DNA of 7,688 nt from Candidatus Bathyarchaeota archaeon (GCA_026015225.1 JAOZGV010000125.1:1-7688), one strand, 5' to 3'. Positions 1 through 6,040 are shown, numbered from the stretch's first letter. Translations and numbers: made by a program. The notes: a model not told the origin generated them from the letters alone.

Positions 1-1
1 C

Positions 2-1942
2 GGAAAATGGCTTATCGCAATATCCGTACTTGTGGTAACAGTAGTGACAGGTCTAGGTATTGTGCGCGGATACGAGCTTTTTGAAATGTTTCTATGGGGC
101 GTAAGCCTTGCTGTGGCTGCAGTACCTGAAGCTTTACCGGCTGTTGTAACAGGAAGTCTTGCTATAGGAATGAGAAAAATGGCAGAAAAGAAAGCTATAG
201 TTAAAAGGCTCCCAGCAGTTGAGACTCTAGGCAGCACAACAGTAATTTGTTCTGATAAAACTGGAACATTAACTAAAGGTGAAATGACTGTAAAAAAGAT
301 CTATTATAACGAGAAAGTCTTCAATATCTCAGGTACTGGCTATTCTCCTGAAGGTGAAGTGGAAAATATTGAAATATTAAGGAAAAGCAATTTAGCTAAA
401 ATCGCCATATTATGCAACGATTCTCGTCTGATAAAAGAAAATCATAATTTCCAAATAAAAGGCCAGCCAACCGAAGGTGCCCTTCTTGTAATGGCAATTA
501 AATTGGGTGAGTCGCCTGATAAAATAAGGAGCGCGTATCCAGAAATTGCTGCCATACCATTTAGCTCTAAGAGAAAGAGAATGACAACTATTCATCAACA
601 AGAGAATGGAAAGAAGCTTGCGGCAGTCAAGGGGGCTCCAGAAATTATGCTGAAGCTCTGCAATTGGATATTAGATGATGGTAAAGTTAAGATCCTTGAT
701 CAAAAGAGAAGAAAACAAATCCTCAATATCAATAATGAGATGGCAAGTCAAGCTCTAAGAGTTATTGCCTTGGCTTATAGGGAGTTGCCTCCTGAACTTA
801 AGAGATGTACAGAAGAGTGTGAAAAAGGTCTAATTTTTGTAGGATTAACTGGAATGATCGATCCACCTAGAAAAGAAGTAAAAGATTCAATAAAGGAGTG
901 TGAAAAAGCAGGCATACGCGTAATAATGATAACTGGCGATAATAAACTTACAGCTCTCGCCATAGCCAAGGAACTAGGAATTGCTCTTAAGGATGAGGCT
1001 ATTGATGGATATGAGATCTCAAAATTAACTAAGGATGAATTGAGTAGATATTTAGACTTTGTAAATGTCTATGCCAGAGTATCCCCAGAGCATAAGATGA
1101 AGATAGTGCAAATACTGAAAGATAAAGGGGAAATCGTAGCTGTAACGGGCGATGGAGTAAACGATGCCCCCGCATTGAAAAAAAGTGATATAGGGGTCGC
1201 GATGGGCATAACTGGAACTGAAGTTACCAAAGAAGCTGCTGATATGGTGCTAATGGATGATAACTTTACCACTATAGTTTCAGCAATAGAAAGTGGTAGA
1301 GGAACGTTTGATAACATTAAAAAATATCTATCATTTCTTTTGTCCTCCAATACTGGAGAGATCTTGATCATGTTCATCGCTGGAATAATAGGACTTCCAT
1401 TGCCGCTTATTGCCCTTCAGATTTTATGGGTAAACCTTGTTACAGATGGTCTTCCTGCAATAGCATTAGGAGTGGATCCTCCTGAACCTGATATAATGGA
1501 GAGGAAGCCCCGTTCATCTAGAGAAAGTGTATTTGATTTAGGTGTGAAGTCGATAATATTTACAGTAGGTATTCTCATGGCCATTAGCGCATTAATAGTT
1601 TTTCACTGGTACTTGAGAAATCCATTGCATGATCTTATAAAAGCACAGACAATGGTATTCACAATAATAGTAATGTTTGAGATGTTGAACGCTTTTAACT
1701 GTAGATCCTTAAGATATTCCCTTACAAAGATTGATCCTTTTAAAAATCGCTATTTATTGATAGCGGTAATATCCTCTATCAGTTTACAACTTTTAGTCAT
1801 CTATTTACCATCTTTGAATATCATATTCAATACAAAAGCATTGAACTTCAATGATTGGCTGATTGTGATTATAGCCTCAATACCTGCTATTTTAGGAGTT
1901 GAGATAATGAAGGCATTCTTCGGAAAATATCAAAAGAATTGA
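2..1942 (+). CDS. P-type Ca2+-transporting ATPase (SERCA-like, P2A), N-terminus cut by window edge
   Basis: ATP-driven cation pump of the cytoplasmic membrane, most likely exporting Ca2+. The reading frame is open from base 2, so the gene starts outside the window; a GTG at 32 is internal. The fragment is 646 residues. Numbered from base 2, it shows PEALP of M4 at 42-46, the phosphorylation motif DKTGT starting at D85, KGAP at 210-213 (nucleotide-binding domain), TGD at 311-313, GDGVND at 383-388, then the C-terminal helices. Residues matching the calcium ligands of SERCA are present with correct spacing: E43 (M4), N450 and E453 (M5), N478, T481 and D482 (M6), E560 (M8). About 260 N-terminal residues (M1-M3 and the actuator domain) are missing compared with SERCA. 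Family assignment is firm; Ca2+ specificity is inferred from the ligands, and Mn2+ is a possible alternative. Confidence 0.95.
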   Translation, partial: GKWLIAISVLVVTVVTGLGIVRGYELFEMFLWGVSLAVAAVPEALPAVVTGSLAIGMRKMAEKKAIVKRLPAVETLGSTTVICSDKTGTLTKGEMTVKKIYYNEKVFNISGTGYSPEGEVENIEILRKSNLAKIAILCNDSRLIKENHNFQIKGQPTEGALLVMAIKLGESPDKIRSAYPEIAAIPFSSKRKRMTTIHQQENGKKLAAVKGAPEIMLKLCNWILDDGKVKILDQKRRKQILNINNEMASQALRVIALAYRELPPELKRCTEECEKGLIFVGLTGMIDPPRKEVKDSIKECEKAGIRVIMITGDNKLTALAIAKELGIALKDEAIDGYEISKLTKDELSRYLDFVNVYARVSPEHKMKIVQILKDKGEIVAVTGDGVNDAPALKKSDIGVAMGITGTEVTKEAADMVLMDDNFTTIVSAIESGRGTFDNIKKYLSFLLSSNTGEILIMFIAGIIGLPLPLIALQILWVNLVTDGLPAIALGVDPPEPDIMERKPRSSRESVFDLGVKSIIFTVGILMAISALIVFHWYLRNPLHDLIKAQTMVFTIIVMFEMLNAFNCRSLRYSLTKIDPFKNRYLLIAVISSISLQLLVIYLPSLNIIFNTKALNFNDWLIVIIASIPAILGVEIMKAFFGKYQKN

Positions 1943-2096
1943 GAACTCTACGCGCGCACCGAAAATCCATTAATAGCTTTCATCTGAAGAATAATCTTTT
2001 AGTCATTTATTTGATCTATTATTGATTAAATTAATTCCCAAATCTTAAATTCAAATAAAATGATTTTTTCTTATTAATAAAACAAATAATATTATT
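1943..2096. other. Intergenic region between the Ca2+ ATPase and the thioredoxin-like gene
   Basis: This is an AT-rich spacer of 154 bases with no credible ORF. It begins with a short CG-rich patch (GCGCGC near 1951-1956) just after the ATPase stop. It also holds a T-run (2063-2068) that could end ATPase transcription, and the likely promoter of the next gene. Confidence 0.6.
2071..2079 (+). promoter_or_regulatory. Probable TATA box of the thioredoxin-like gene
   Basis: TTATTAATA lies about 25 bases before the TTG/GTG start pair at 2097-2102, the usual archaeal TATA-to-start distance for a leaderless mRNA. The whole spacer is AT-rich, so a chance match is possible. Confidence 0.35.
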
Positions 2097-2480
2097 TTGG
2101 TGATTTATTTGACGGATGAATTATTAATAGTAACGATGGAAGAATGGAAAGAAAAAATATTAAAATCAGATATTCCTGTGGTAATTGAGTTCTATACGCC
2201 TACATGCCCATATTGTGCCAGATTGACACCAATATTCAAGAAACTATCATCTGAATATAATGAAAGAATGAAATTTGCAATGGTTAATGCTGCAGAGAGC
2301 CGAGATATTGCAGAAGGATATGGAATAATGGGTGTACCGACGTTGAAATTCTTATGTGACGGTAAACCAATTTATGAAATTGTGGGATTTAAATCTGAAG
2401 AAGAACTTAAATCAGAAATAGACAAAGTCTTACAAAATCATAGAAAATGTATTTCAGAGAGCTCTCCTCTATATGCTTAA
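2097..2480 (+). CDS. Thioredoxin-fold protein with CPYC active site
   Basis: Small cytoplasmic thiol-disulfide oxidoreductase of the thioredoxin family, 127 residues from TTG 2097. The redox motif is C37-P-Y-C40, preceded by FYTPT where classic thioredoxins have FWA-WCGPC. The cis-proline loop is GVPT (P81 next to the active site in the fold), and the helices and strands follow the normal thioredoxin order. C87 and C118 are extra cysteines. The start is uncertain: TTG 2097, GTG 2100 or TTG 2109 are all possible. The first two keep the usual first strand (VIYLTDE), and GTG 2100 sits about 26 bases after a TATA-like box with no Shine-Dalgarno, suggesting a leaderless mRNA. It stands alone on this strand, converging on the oxidoreductase genes. 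The fold is certain; the partner protein is unknown, and a protein-disulfide reductase or glutaredoxin-like role is possible. Confidence 0.9.
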   Translation: MVIYLTDELLIVTMEEWKEKILKSDIPVVIEFYTPTCPYCARLTPIFKKLSSEYNERMKFAMVNAAESRDIAEGYGIMGVPTLKFLCDGKPIYEIVGFKSEEELKSEIDKVLQNHRKCISESSPLYA

Positions 2481-2484
2481 AAAT

Positions 2485-2500
2485 AGAGCAATATTGCTCT
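2485..2500. repeat. Perfect 16-bp palindrome after the thioredoxin-like gene
   Basis: AGAGCAATATTGCTCT is a perfect palindrome starting 4 bases after the stop codon. A second one, GAGAGCTCTC (2457-2466), lies in the last codons of the gene. It may be a 3'-end hairpin or a dimeric protein-binding site; no T-run follows directly. Confidence 0.6.
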
Positions 2501-2590
2501 CAAATTTAGCTTCAATTTTATCGAGTATAGGCGCCCGTTGGATGCAAGATATTTTGAAAATTGTTAAATGCAATTAAGCTATCGATTAAT

Positions 2591-2610
2591 CTCTTTTTCC
2601 AATTTTTTTT
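2591..2610 (+). terminator. T-rich transcription terminator of the thioredoxin-like gene
   Basis: Two pyrimidine/T runs (2594-2598 and the eight Ts at 2603-2610) occur on the plus strand just before the convergent oxidoreductase gene ends at 2616. Archaeal polymerase stops at such T-runs without needing a hairpin. Confidence 0.55.
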
Positions 2611-2615
2611 AGGAA

Positions 2616-3470
2616 TCATATAGCAAAGTCGTCGAGTATTGTTTCGAATATTTTCATATCATGCGGTTGCTCTTTTAGGGATTTGTCTATTAGTTTGGGA
2701 TTTTGATCTTCATAAGTGACCCTCTTTTCCTTATAAATAACGCCAATCGGTATTTTCTTTCCCCATTCAAGAGCTTTTCGGAATGCCATTATTTTATCAG
2801 TTGGATCATATTGATCATTTAATTTGTATATTCTCTCTCTATACCAATTCCATGTATTGATTCGATTGAATGTGACACATGGTTGCAGGATATCAATTAA
2901 ACTAAATCCCTTATTCTGAATTCCATTTGAGATCAGTTCGGATAAATGCTCTATATCACCACAAAATCCACGGGCAACAAAGGACGCACCTAGTGAAATA
3001 GCTAATGCTATGGGATTTAATCTTCTTACAAATGTTCCTATTGGTGTAGTTTTAGTGATTATTCCCTCCTCTGTAGTAGGAGAAGCTTGTCCTTTTGTTA
3101 GTCCATAAATCTGGTTATCATGAACTAAATATGTGATGTGGGGATTCCTTCTGATTGTATGTATTAGATGATTTCCACCTTCGCCATAACCATCCCCATC
3201 ACCTCCGACTGCAAGTACAGTCAAGTTAGGATTTACTATTTTTGCACCGGTAGCAACAGGCAGAGTTCTACCGTGAAGCCCGTTAAACAAGTTGCATTTC
3301 ATATAATGAGGAAGCTTTGCTGCTTGACCAATGCCTGACACCATCAGAACTTGATTGGGGCCTATTTCTAATTTTACCAATGCTTTTTTGACTGCCTCCA
3401 AGATGCTATAGTTCCCACAGCCTGGACACCAGGCAGGCTTGCCGTTTGAATAATCCTCAATTCTTACCAT
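2616..3470 (-). CDS. korB: 2-oxoacid:ferredoxin oxidoreductase, beta subunit
   Basis: Thiamine-diphosphate and iron-sulfur subunit of the enzyme that oxidatively decarboxylates a 2-oxoacid (pyruvate or 2-oxoglutarate) with CoA to acyl-CoA, CO2 and reduced ferredoxin in the cytoplasm. It has 284 residues, close to the archaeal norm. WCPGCG carries C15 and C18, GDGDG (90-94) starts the TPP/Mg2+ site, DNQIYGLTKGQASPT (118-132) is the signature, and C198 is the last cluster cysteine. The third cluster cysteine, usually in GIGCSGK, is absent (here SGIGQAAK, 45-52), while C59 lies about ten residues on and may replace it. The ATG start follows a GGTGA ribosome binding site overlapping the stop of the gamma-alpha gene, so the two are one translationally coupled operon. 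Substrate cannot be fixed from sequence; the symbol is used in the broad sense. Confidence 0.93.
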   Translation of the reverse strand: MVRIEDYSNGKPAWCPGCGNYSILEAVKKALVKLEIGPNQVLMVSGIGQAAKLPHYMKCNLFNGLHGRTLPVATGAKIVNPNLTVLAVGGDGDGYGEGGNHLIHTIRRNPHITYLVHDNQIYGLTKGQASPTTEEGIITKTTPIGTFVRRLNPIALAISLGASFVARGFCGDIEHLSELISNGIQNKGFSLIDILQPCVTFNRINTWNWYRERIYKLNDQYDPTDKIMAFRKALEWGKKIPIGVIYKEKRVTYEDQNPKLIDKSLKEQPHDMKIFETILDDFAI

Positions 3471-3475
3471 TTAAT

Positions 3476-3480
3476 TCACC
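3476..3480 (-). promoter_or_regulatory. Ribosome binding site of korB, overlapping the upstream stop codon
   Basis: On the minus strand GGTGA sits 5 bases before the korB ATG, and its TGA is the stop of the gamma-alpha gene. It matches the archaeal GGTGAT-type Shine-Dalgarno and implies translation of the second cistron by coupling. Confidence 0.7.
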
Positions 3481-5197
3481 TTAATAGCTCCATCTCATGG
3501 ATAATATATGCTGGCGATAAGGGCCTACCGTCGTAACGGAGAATCTTTGAGTTTATTTCAAATCCTGTTTCTGCTCTAATAACATGTGCAAATTGACCGG
3601 TGGAGTTATTCTCCACATTTATTGTTAATTTTGCATCCTTTATTGCTTTTAGAAAATTTGACCCAGGAAATGGCCATATTTCGCTGAAATGCAACATTCT
3701 TGTTTTTTGACCTTCTGAGTTCAATAAATTAACAGTCTCTTTTAGTGCCCCAAAACTAGAACCCCATCCAATCAATAATATGTCAGCATTATTTGGTCCA
3801 AATTCAAACGGAGGAGAAATCTCATTTTTTAACTTTGCAAATTTTCTTAATCTTTTATTGACATTATTATATCTTGTCTCTGCATCTTCTGTTATATGAC
3901 CTTCTTCAGTGTGTTCATCACTATCTGTAACCACCAGACCAAGATCTTCTCCTGGAAAGAGTCTAGGAGATATACCTGAATCGGTTAGTAGGTGCCTTCT
4001 ATATTCTCCATACTCCTCTTTATCCGAAGGGTCATAGAAAACTCCTCTCTCTATTTTGATTTTTGATGTATCAAATCTTTTAACAGTATAGTACGAGTCT
4101 GATAAGTGCTGATCGGACAGTATAATCACTGGAATCTGATATTTCTCAGATAAATTGAAAGCCTTGGAAGTTAAATAGAATGCTTGTTCAGCATTCCCAG
4201 GTGCAAAGACAGCCCTCGGGAATTCTCCATGTCCAGCATGAATAACAAACTCTAATTCGCCTTGTTCTGTTCGTGTTGGAAAGCCGGTTGCGGGTCCAGG
4301 TCTTTGTGCAATGACAATTACAGCTGGAGTCTCAGTCATACCTGCTAAGCTAAGGCCTTCGGTCATTAAAGAAAAACCACCTCCTGAGGTAGCAGTCATA
4401 GCTCTAACGCCAGCAAAGGATGCACCTAAGATCATGTTTATAGCAGCAATCTCATCCTCAGCTTGATCATACACTATTGGGTAATCTTTCATTTTTGAAG
4501 CAAAGTATTGTTGGATAGGAGTGGATGGGCTCATCGGATATCCACTCAAGAATTTACAACCAGAAATTAAAGCTCCAGAAGCAATCGCTTCATTACCTGT
4601 TATCAAGAGTCTTTTATGGGAGACGCTGATTGGGTTAATTCCATATTTAAAATCATTCGAGTTTTCTTTTACATACTCATAACCAACTAAGGCAGCTTGT
4701 ATGTTTTTTTCAGCTACTTCTACTGACTTTTTTTTAAATTCTTCATTCAAGGCAGATTCTAAATAAGTAAAATCATAATTTAATAGACTCAGAGCCGATC
4801 CTGCTGCAACCGAATTAGCCATTATACTCCTCCCAATCTTTTCTTTAGCCAGTATTTCAAAAGGCACGGTCAATAGATTTCTATCTAAATTTTTTTGAAA
4901 TGTTTTTTTTCCATTAAAAATGATCACGCCATCTTTTACTAATTCATGCTGATGCTGAAATATTGATTGTTCATCCAATGCTACTAACAAATGTACCTTT
5001 TCAGAAATTGCTTGAATTGGTTCTTCGCTTATTCGAATCTGAAAGAAGTTATGCCCTCCTCTGATTCTTGACATGACATCCCTGTAAGCAAATATGAAAA
5101 AACCTCCTTTTGCAAGACTCTTGGAGAGTATATAACCAATAGATTGCAGGCCTTGACCCGCTTCTCCACCTATCTTTATTGAAAGATCGATTCCCAT
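3476..5197 (-). CDS. korA: 2-oxoacid:ferredoxin oxidoreductase, fused gamma-alpha subunit
   Basis: Partner of the beta subunit in 2-oxoacid oxidation with ferredoxin as acceptor. It has 573 residues. Residues 1 to about 175 are the gamma domain, beginning IGGEAGQG (9-16) with RGGHN at 46-50. From about 195 comes the alpha pyrimidine-binding domain: the substrate loop is YPMSPST (220-226), TSGGG at 270-274, and QRPGPATGFPTRTEQ (298-312), followed by the C-terminal CoA-binding/transketolase-like region. The gamma-alpha fusion is the layout of Sulfolobus-type and thaumarchaeal enzymes, and the protein is slightly shorter than the Sulfolobus one (about 630). The usual YPITP loop reads YPMSP here. 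The ATG at 5197 is the first in frame, has no clear Shine-Dalgarno, and is preceded by an AT-rich region with TATA-like stretches about 40-60 bases upstream. This is the first gene of a two-gene operon. Family certain; pyruvate versus 2-oxoglutarate preference unknown. Confidence 0.94.
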   Translation of the reverse strand: MGIDLSIKIGGEAGQGLQSIGYILSKSLAKGGFFIFAYRDVMSRIRGGHNFFQIRISEEPIQAISEKVHLLVALDEQSIFQHQHELVKDGVIIFNGKKTFQKNLDRNLLTVPFEILAKEKIGRSIMANSVAAGSALSLLNYDFTYLESALNEEFKKKSVEVAEKNIQAALVGYEYVKENSNDFKYGINPISVSHKRLLITGNEAIASGALISGCKFLSGYPMSPSTPIQQYFASKMKDYPIVYDQAEDEIAAINMILGASFAGVRAMTATSGGGFSLMTEGLSLAGMTETPAVIVIAQRPGPATGFPTRTEQGELEFVIHAGHGEFPRAVFAPGNAEQAFYLTSKAFNLSEKYQIPVIILSDQHLSDSYYTVKRFDTSKIKIERGVFYDPSDKEEYGEYRRHLLTDSGISPRLFPGEDLGLVVTDSDEHTEEGHITEDAETRYNNVNKRLRKFAKLKNEISPPFEFGPNNADILLIGWGSSFGALKETVNLLNSEGQKTRMLHFSEIWPFPGSNFLKAIKDAKLTINVENNSTGQFAHVIRAETGFEINSKILRYDGRPLSPAYIIHEMELLR

Positions 5198-5353
5198 TAT
5201 AAGTCAAGAAGAATTATATCAATTCTCATTATTATCATTTAATAAAAAACAAAGTTTATTTTAAAAGGCAACTTTGATTTTGAAGCCCTTAAAAATAAAA
5301 TATTCCTTTTTAAAAAAAATGCGCGAGCTAGTACAACAATTTTTTCTCAATAT
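5198..5353. other. Intergenic region upstream of the oxidoreductase operon
   Basis: AT-rich spacer of 156 bases between two minus-strand genes. It should hold the korAB promoter. On the minus strand a TTTATTAAAT stretch at about 5238-5247 is the best TATA candidate, but many AT-rich matches compete. A short CG-rich patch (GCGCGAGC, 5321-5328) lies next to the T-run that likely ends the DUF2153 gene. Confidence 0.45.
5312..5319 (-). terminator. T-run terminator of the DUF2153-like gene
   Basis: Eight As on the plus strand read as eight Ts on the minus strand, about 35 bases after the stop of the DUF2153-like gene and well before the next gene. This is a typical archaeal T-run terminator, without a strong hairpin. 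Confidence 0.5.
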
Positions 5354-5671
5354 TTATGCATAATGTGACGTGCTAGGCTTTTTTTCTTCTTCTTTTGTGA
5401 GGGGCTTTAACTTTTTTGTCGCTTTTAGATCGAAATCCAGAAATTCCATTGTAAACTTTTTAAACTTTTCATAAAACTCCTTGAGTTCCTTTTCATTAAA
5501 TCGGTTGATGACAACTGGATTATAAATCCACTGCGCCCAACCTTGACATGAGCTAAGAACATATTGATCCATAAGTGCTATAGCTTCTACCATATCCAAC
5601 CTATCTTTTGGACTCAGAGATTTTGTCTTGCTTAATTGGCTAGTTTTTATTTTTATCCAATCCTGAGACAT
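5354..5671 (-). CDS. Small soluble protein, probable DUF2153 family
   Basis: A protein of 105 residues, predicted mostly helical, with no signal peptide or membrane segment. It has SPKDRLDMVEAIALMD near the N-terminus, a tryptophan-rich centre (GWAQWIYNP) and a charged C-terminal part (KELKEFYEKFKKF, then lysine/glutamate repeats). This pattern resembles the archaeal DUF2153 proteins of Sulfolobales and thaumarchaea, whose function is unknown to me. An in-frame ATG exists 15 bases upstream (5686), but the start at 5671 gives MSQDW and lies about 26 bases after a TATA box on the minus strand, fitting a leaderless mRNA. It is alone between its own promoter and a T-run. The gene is likely real; the family call is from memory of the motif pattern. 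Confidence 0.75.
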   Translation of the reverse strand: MSQDWIKIKTSQLSKTKSLSPKDRLDMVEAIALMDQYVLSSCQGWAQWIYNPVVINRFNEKELKEFYEKFKKFTMEFLDFDLKATKKLKPLTKEEEKKPSTSHYA

Positions 5672-5692
5672 CCACAAAACACCCATACAGTC

Positions 5693-5699
5693 TAATATA
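5693..5699 (-). promoter_or_regulatory. TATA box of the DUF2153-like gene
   Basis: On the minus strand TATATTA is centred about 26 bases before the ATG at 5671, preceded by a purine-rich stretch (AAAAAGGAAG) that could be the TFB-binding element. The spacing predicts transcription starting at or next to that ATG, which decides between the two in-frame ATGs. Confidence 0.5.
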
Positions 5700-5790
5700 C
5701 TACTTCCTTTTTAGTCTACCTATATCATCAATACTATTTTCATCTCATAAATCCATTATCATGGTAATTCTTCTTGATTTGAGATTTATT

Positions 5791-5798
5791 TTAAATAA
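5791..5798 (+). promoter_or_regulatory. Possible TATA box of the tRNA gene
   Basis: TTAAATAA lies 47-54 bases before the mature tRNA 5' end, implying a 5' leader of roughly 20-25 nt for RNase P to remove. The flanks are all AT-rich, so the exact box is uncertain. Confidence 0.3.
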
Positions 5799-5859
5799 AC
5801 GAAAAATTAAAATTAGATTTCATTTTTTCTTTGATTAATATAATGGGGTTGTGGGCTAG

Positions 5860-5907
5860 ATAGAAAGCATTGTATAACTTGTAAAAAAACAATTGCGTCT
5901 AGGTCAC
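5860..5907 (+). other. tRNA-Pro intron 1 (48 nt, D-loop, position 15/16)
   Basis: The bulge-helix-bulge has a central helix GGCT (5854-5857) with GGTC (5902-5905, two G-U pairs), a 5' bulge AGA (5858-5860, cut after G5859) and a 3' bulge ACT (5906-5908, cut after C5907). The inner intron stem is TAGA/TCTA (5861-5864 with 5898-5901), then GCATTGT (5867-5873) with ACAA and TGC (5889-5896, one bulged T). The outer helix is only one pair, so this is a relaxed motif. Confidence 0.85.
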
Positions 5908-5913
5908 TCTGGT

Positions 5914-5936
5914 TTATACGCGATTTAATGCGGAAT
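5914..5936 (+). other. tRNA-Pro intron 2 (23 nt, D-loop, position 20/21)
   Basis: The central helix is TCTG (5908-5911, from the 6-nt exon) with CGGA (5931-5934, one G-U pair). Bulges are GTT (5912-5914, cut after T5913) and ATA (5935-5937, cut after T5936). The inner stem is short (5915-5917 with 5928-5930). The outer helix is the D-stem itself, which can form only after intron 1 is gone. The boundaries are the ones that restore a normal D-loop. Confidence 0.8.
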
Positions 5937-5953
5937 AAGCTACGTGGCTTGGG

Positions 5954-5975
5954 AAAAGAAATAATCTTTCGAGAA
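5954..5975 (+). other. tRNA-Pro intron 3 (22 nt, canonical 37/38 site)
   Basis: This is a textbook motif: the outer helix is the anticodon stem, and the central helix is CTTG (5948-5951) with CGAG (5970-5973). The 5' bulge is GGA (5952-5954) and the 3' bulge AAA (5974-5976). The inner helix is AAAGA/TCTTT (5955-5959 with 5965-5969), closed by a 5-nt loop. Confidence 0.93.
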
Positions 5976-6017
5976 ACCACGTGATCGCCGGTTCAAATCC
6001 GGTCAACCCCACCACTA

Positions 6018-6024
6018 TTCTTTT
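6018..6024 (+). terminator. T-run terminator of the tRNA gene
   Basis: TTCTTTT begins 4 bases after the encoded CCA, a typical short T-run ending an archaeal tRNA transcript. Confidence 0.45.
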
Positions 6025-6040
6025 ACCAAGTATGAATCAC

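Larger units (their letters stand above)
5845..6014 (+). tRNA. tRNA-Pro(UGG) with three introns and encoded CCA
   Basis: Exons are 5845-5859, 5908-5913, 5937-5953 and 5976-6014. Joined, they give a 77-nt tRNA: acceptor stem GGGGTTG/CAACCCC (5845-5851 with 6004-6010), D-stem GGCT (5854-5857) with AGCT (5938-5941), a 9-nt D-loop AGTCTGGTA with the conserved A14, G18-G19 and A21, anticodon stem CGTGG/CCACG (5943-5947 with 5977-5981), anticodon TGG (5950-5952) in loop CTTGGGA, a 5-nt variable loop, T-stem GCCGG/CCGGT (5987-5991 with 5999-6003) with T-loop TTCAAAT, discriminator A 6011 and CCA 6012-6014. UGG reads proline codons. Every splice site falls after the second base of a 3-nt bulge, as archaeal tRNA-splicing endonuclease requires. 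Multi-intron tRNA genes are known mainly from Thermoproteales; scanners that expect only the 37/38 intron would probably miss this gene. Confidence 0.95.

Noticed and set aside
410..601. Open frame of 63 codons on the minus strand
   Set aside because: Antisense to the nucleotide-binding domain of the ATPase, with no family features. The minus-strand frame at 775-969 was dropped for the same reason.
1069..1377. Open frame of 102 codons on the minus strand
   Set aside because: It is fully inside the Ca2+ ATPase gene, opposite the conserved GDGVND and M5 regions; low-complexity translation.
5725..5730. TGATGA on the minus strand, resembling a C box of a C/D guide RNA
   Set aside because: No matching D box (CTGA) follows at the right distance, so a guide RNA is not supported. 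A similar TGATGA near 7035 failed the same test.
5856..5902. Alternative intron 1 boundaries using CTAG (5856-5859) paired with CTAG (5899-5902)
   Set aside because: It would leave a 14-nt D-loop and no inner helix at the bulge. The chosen boundaries give a normal 9-nt D-loop and a stacked inner stem.
5845..6014. Reading the tRNA as a pseudogene because of its broken D-arm
   Set aside because: The D-arm is restored exactly by removing two introns, and every mature stem pairs, which decay would not produce.
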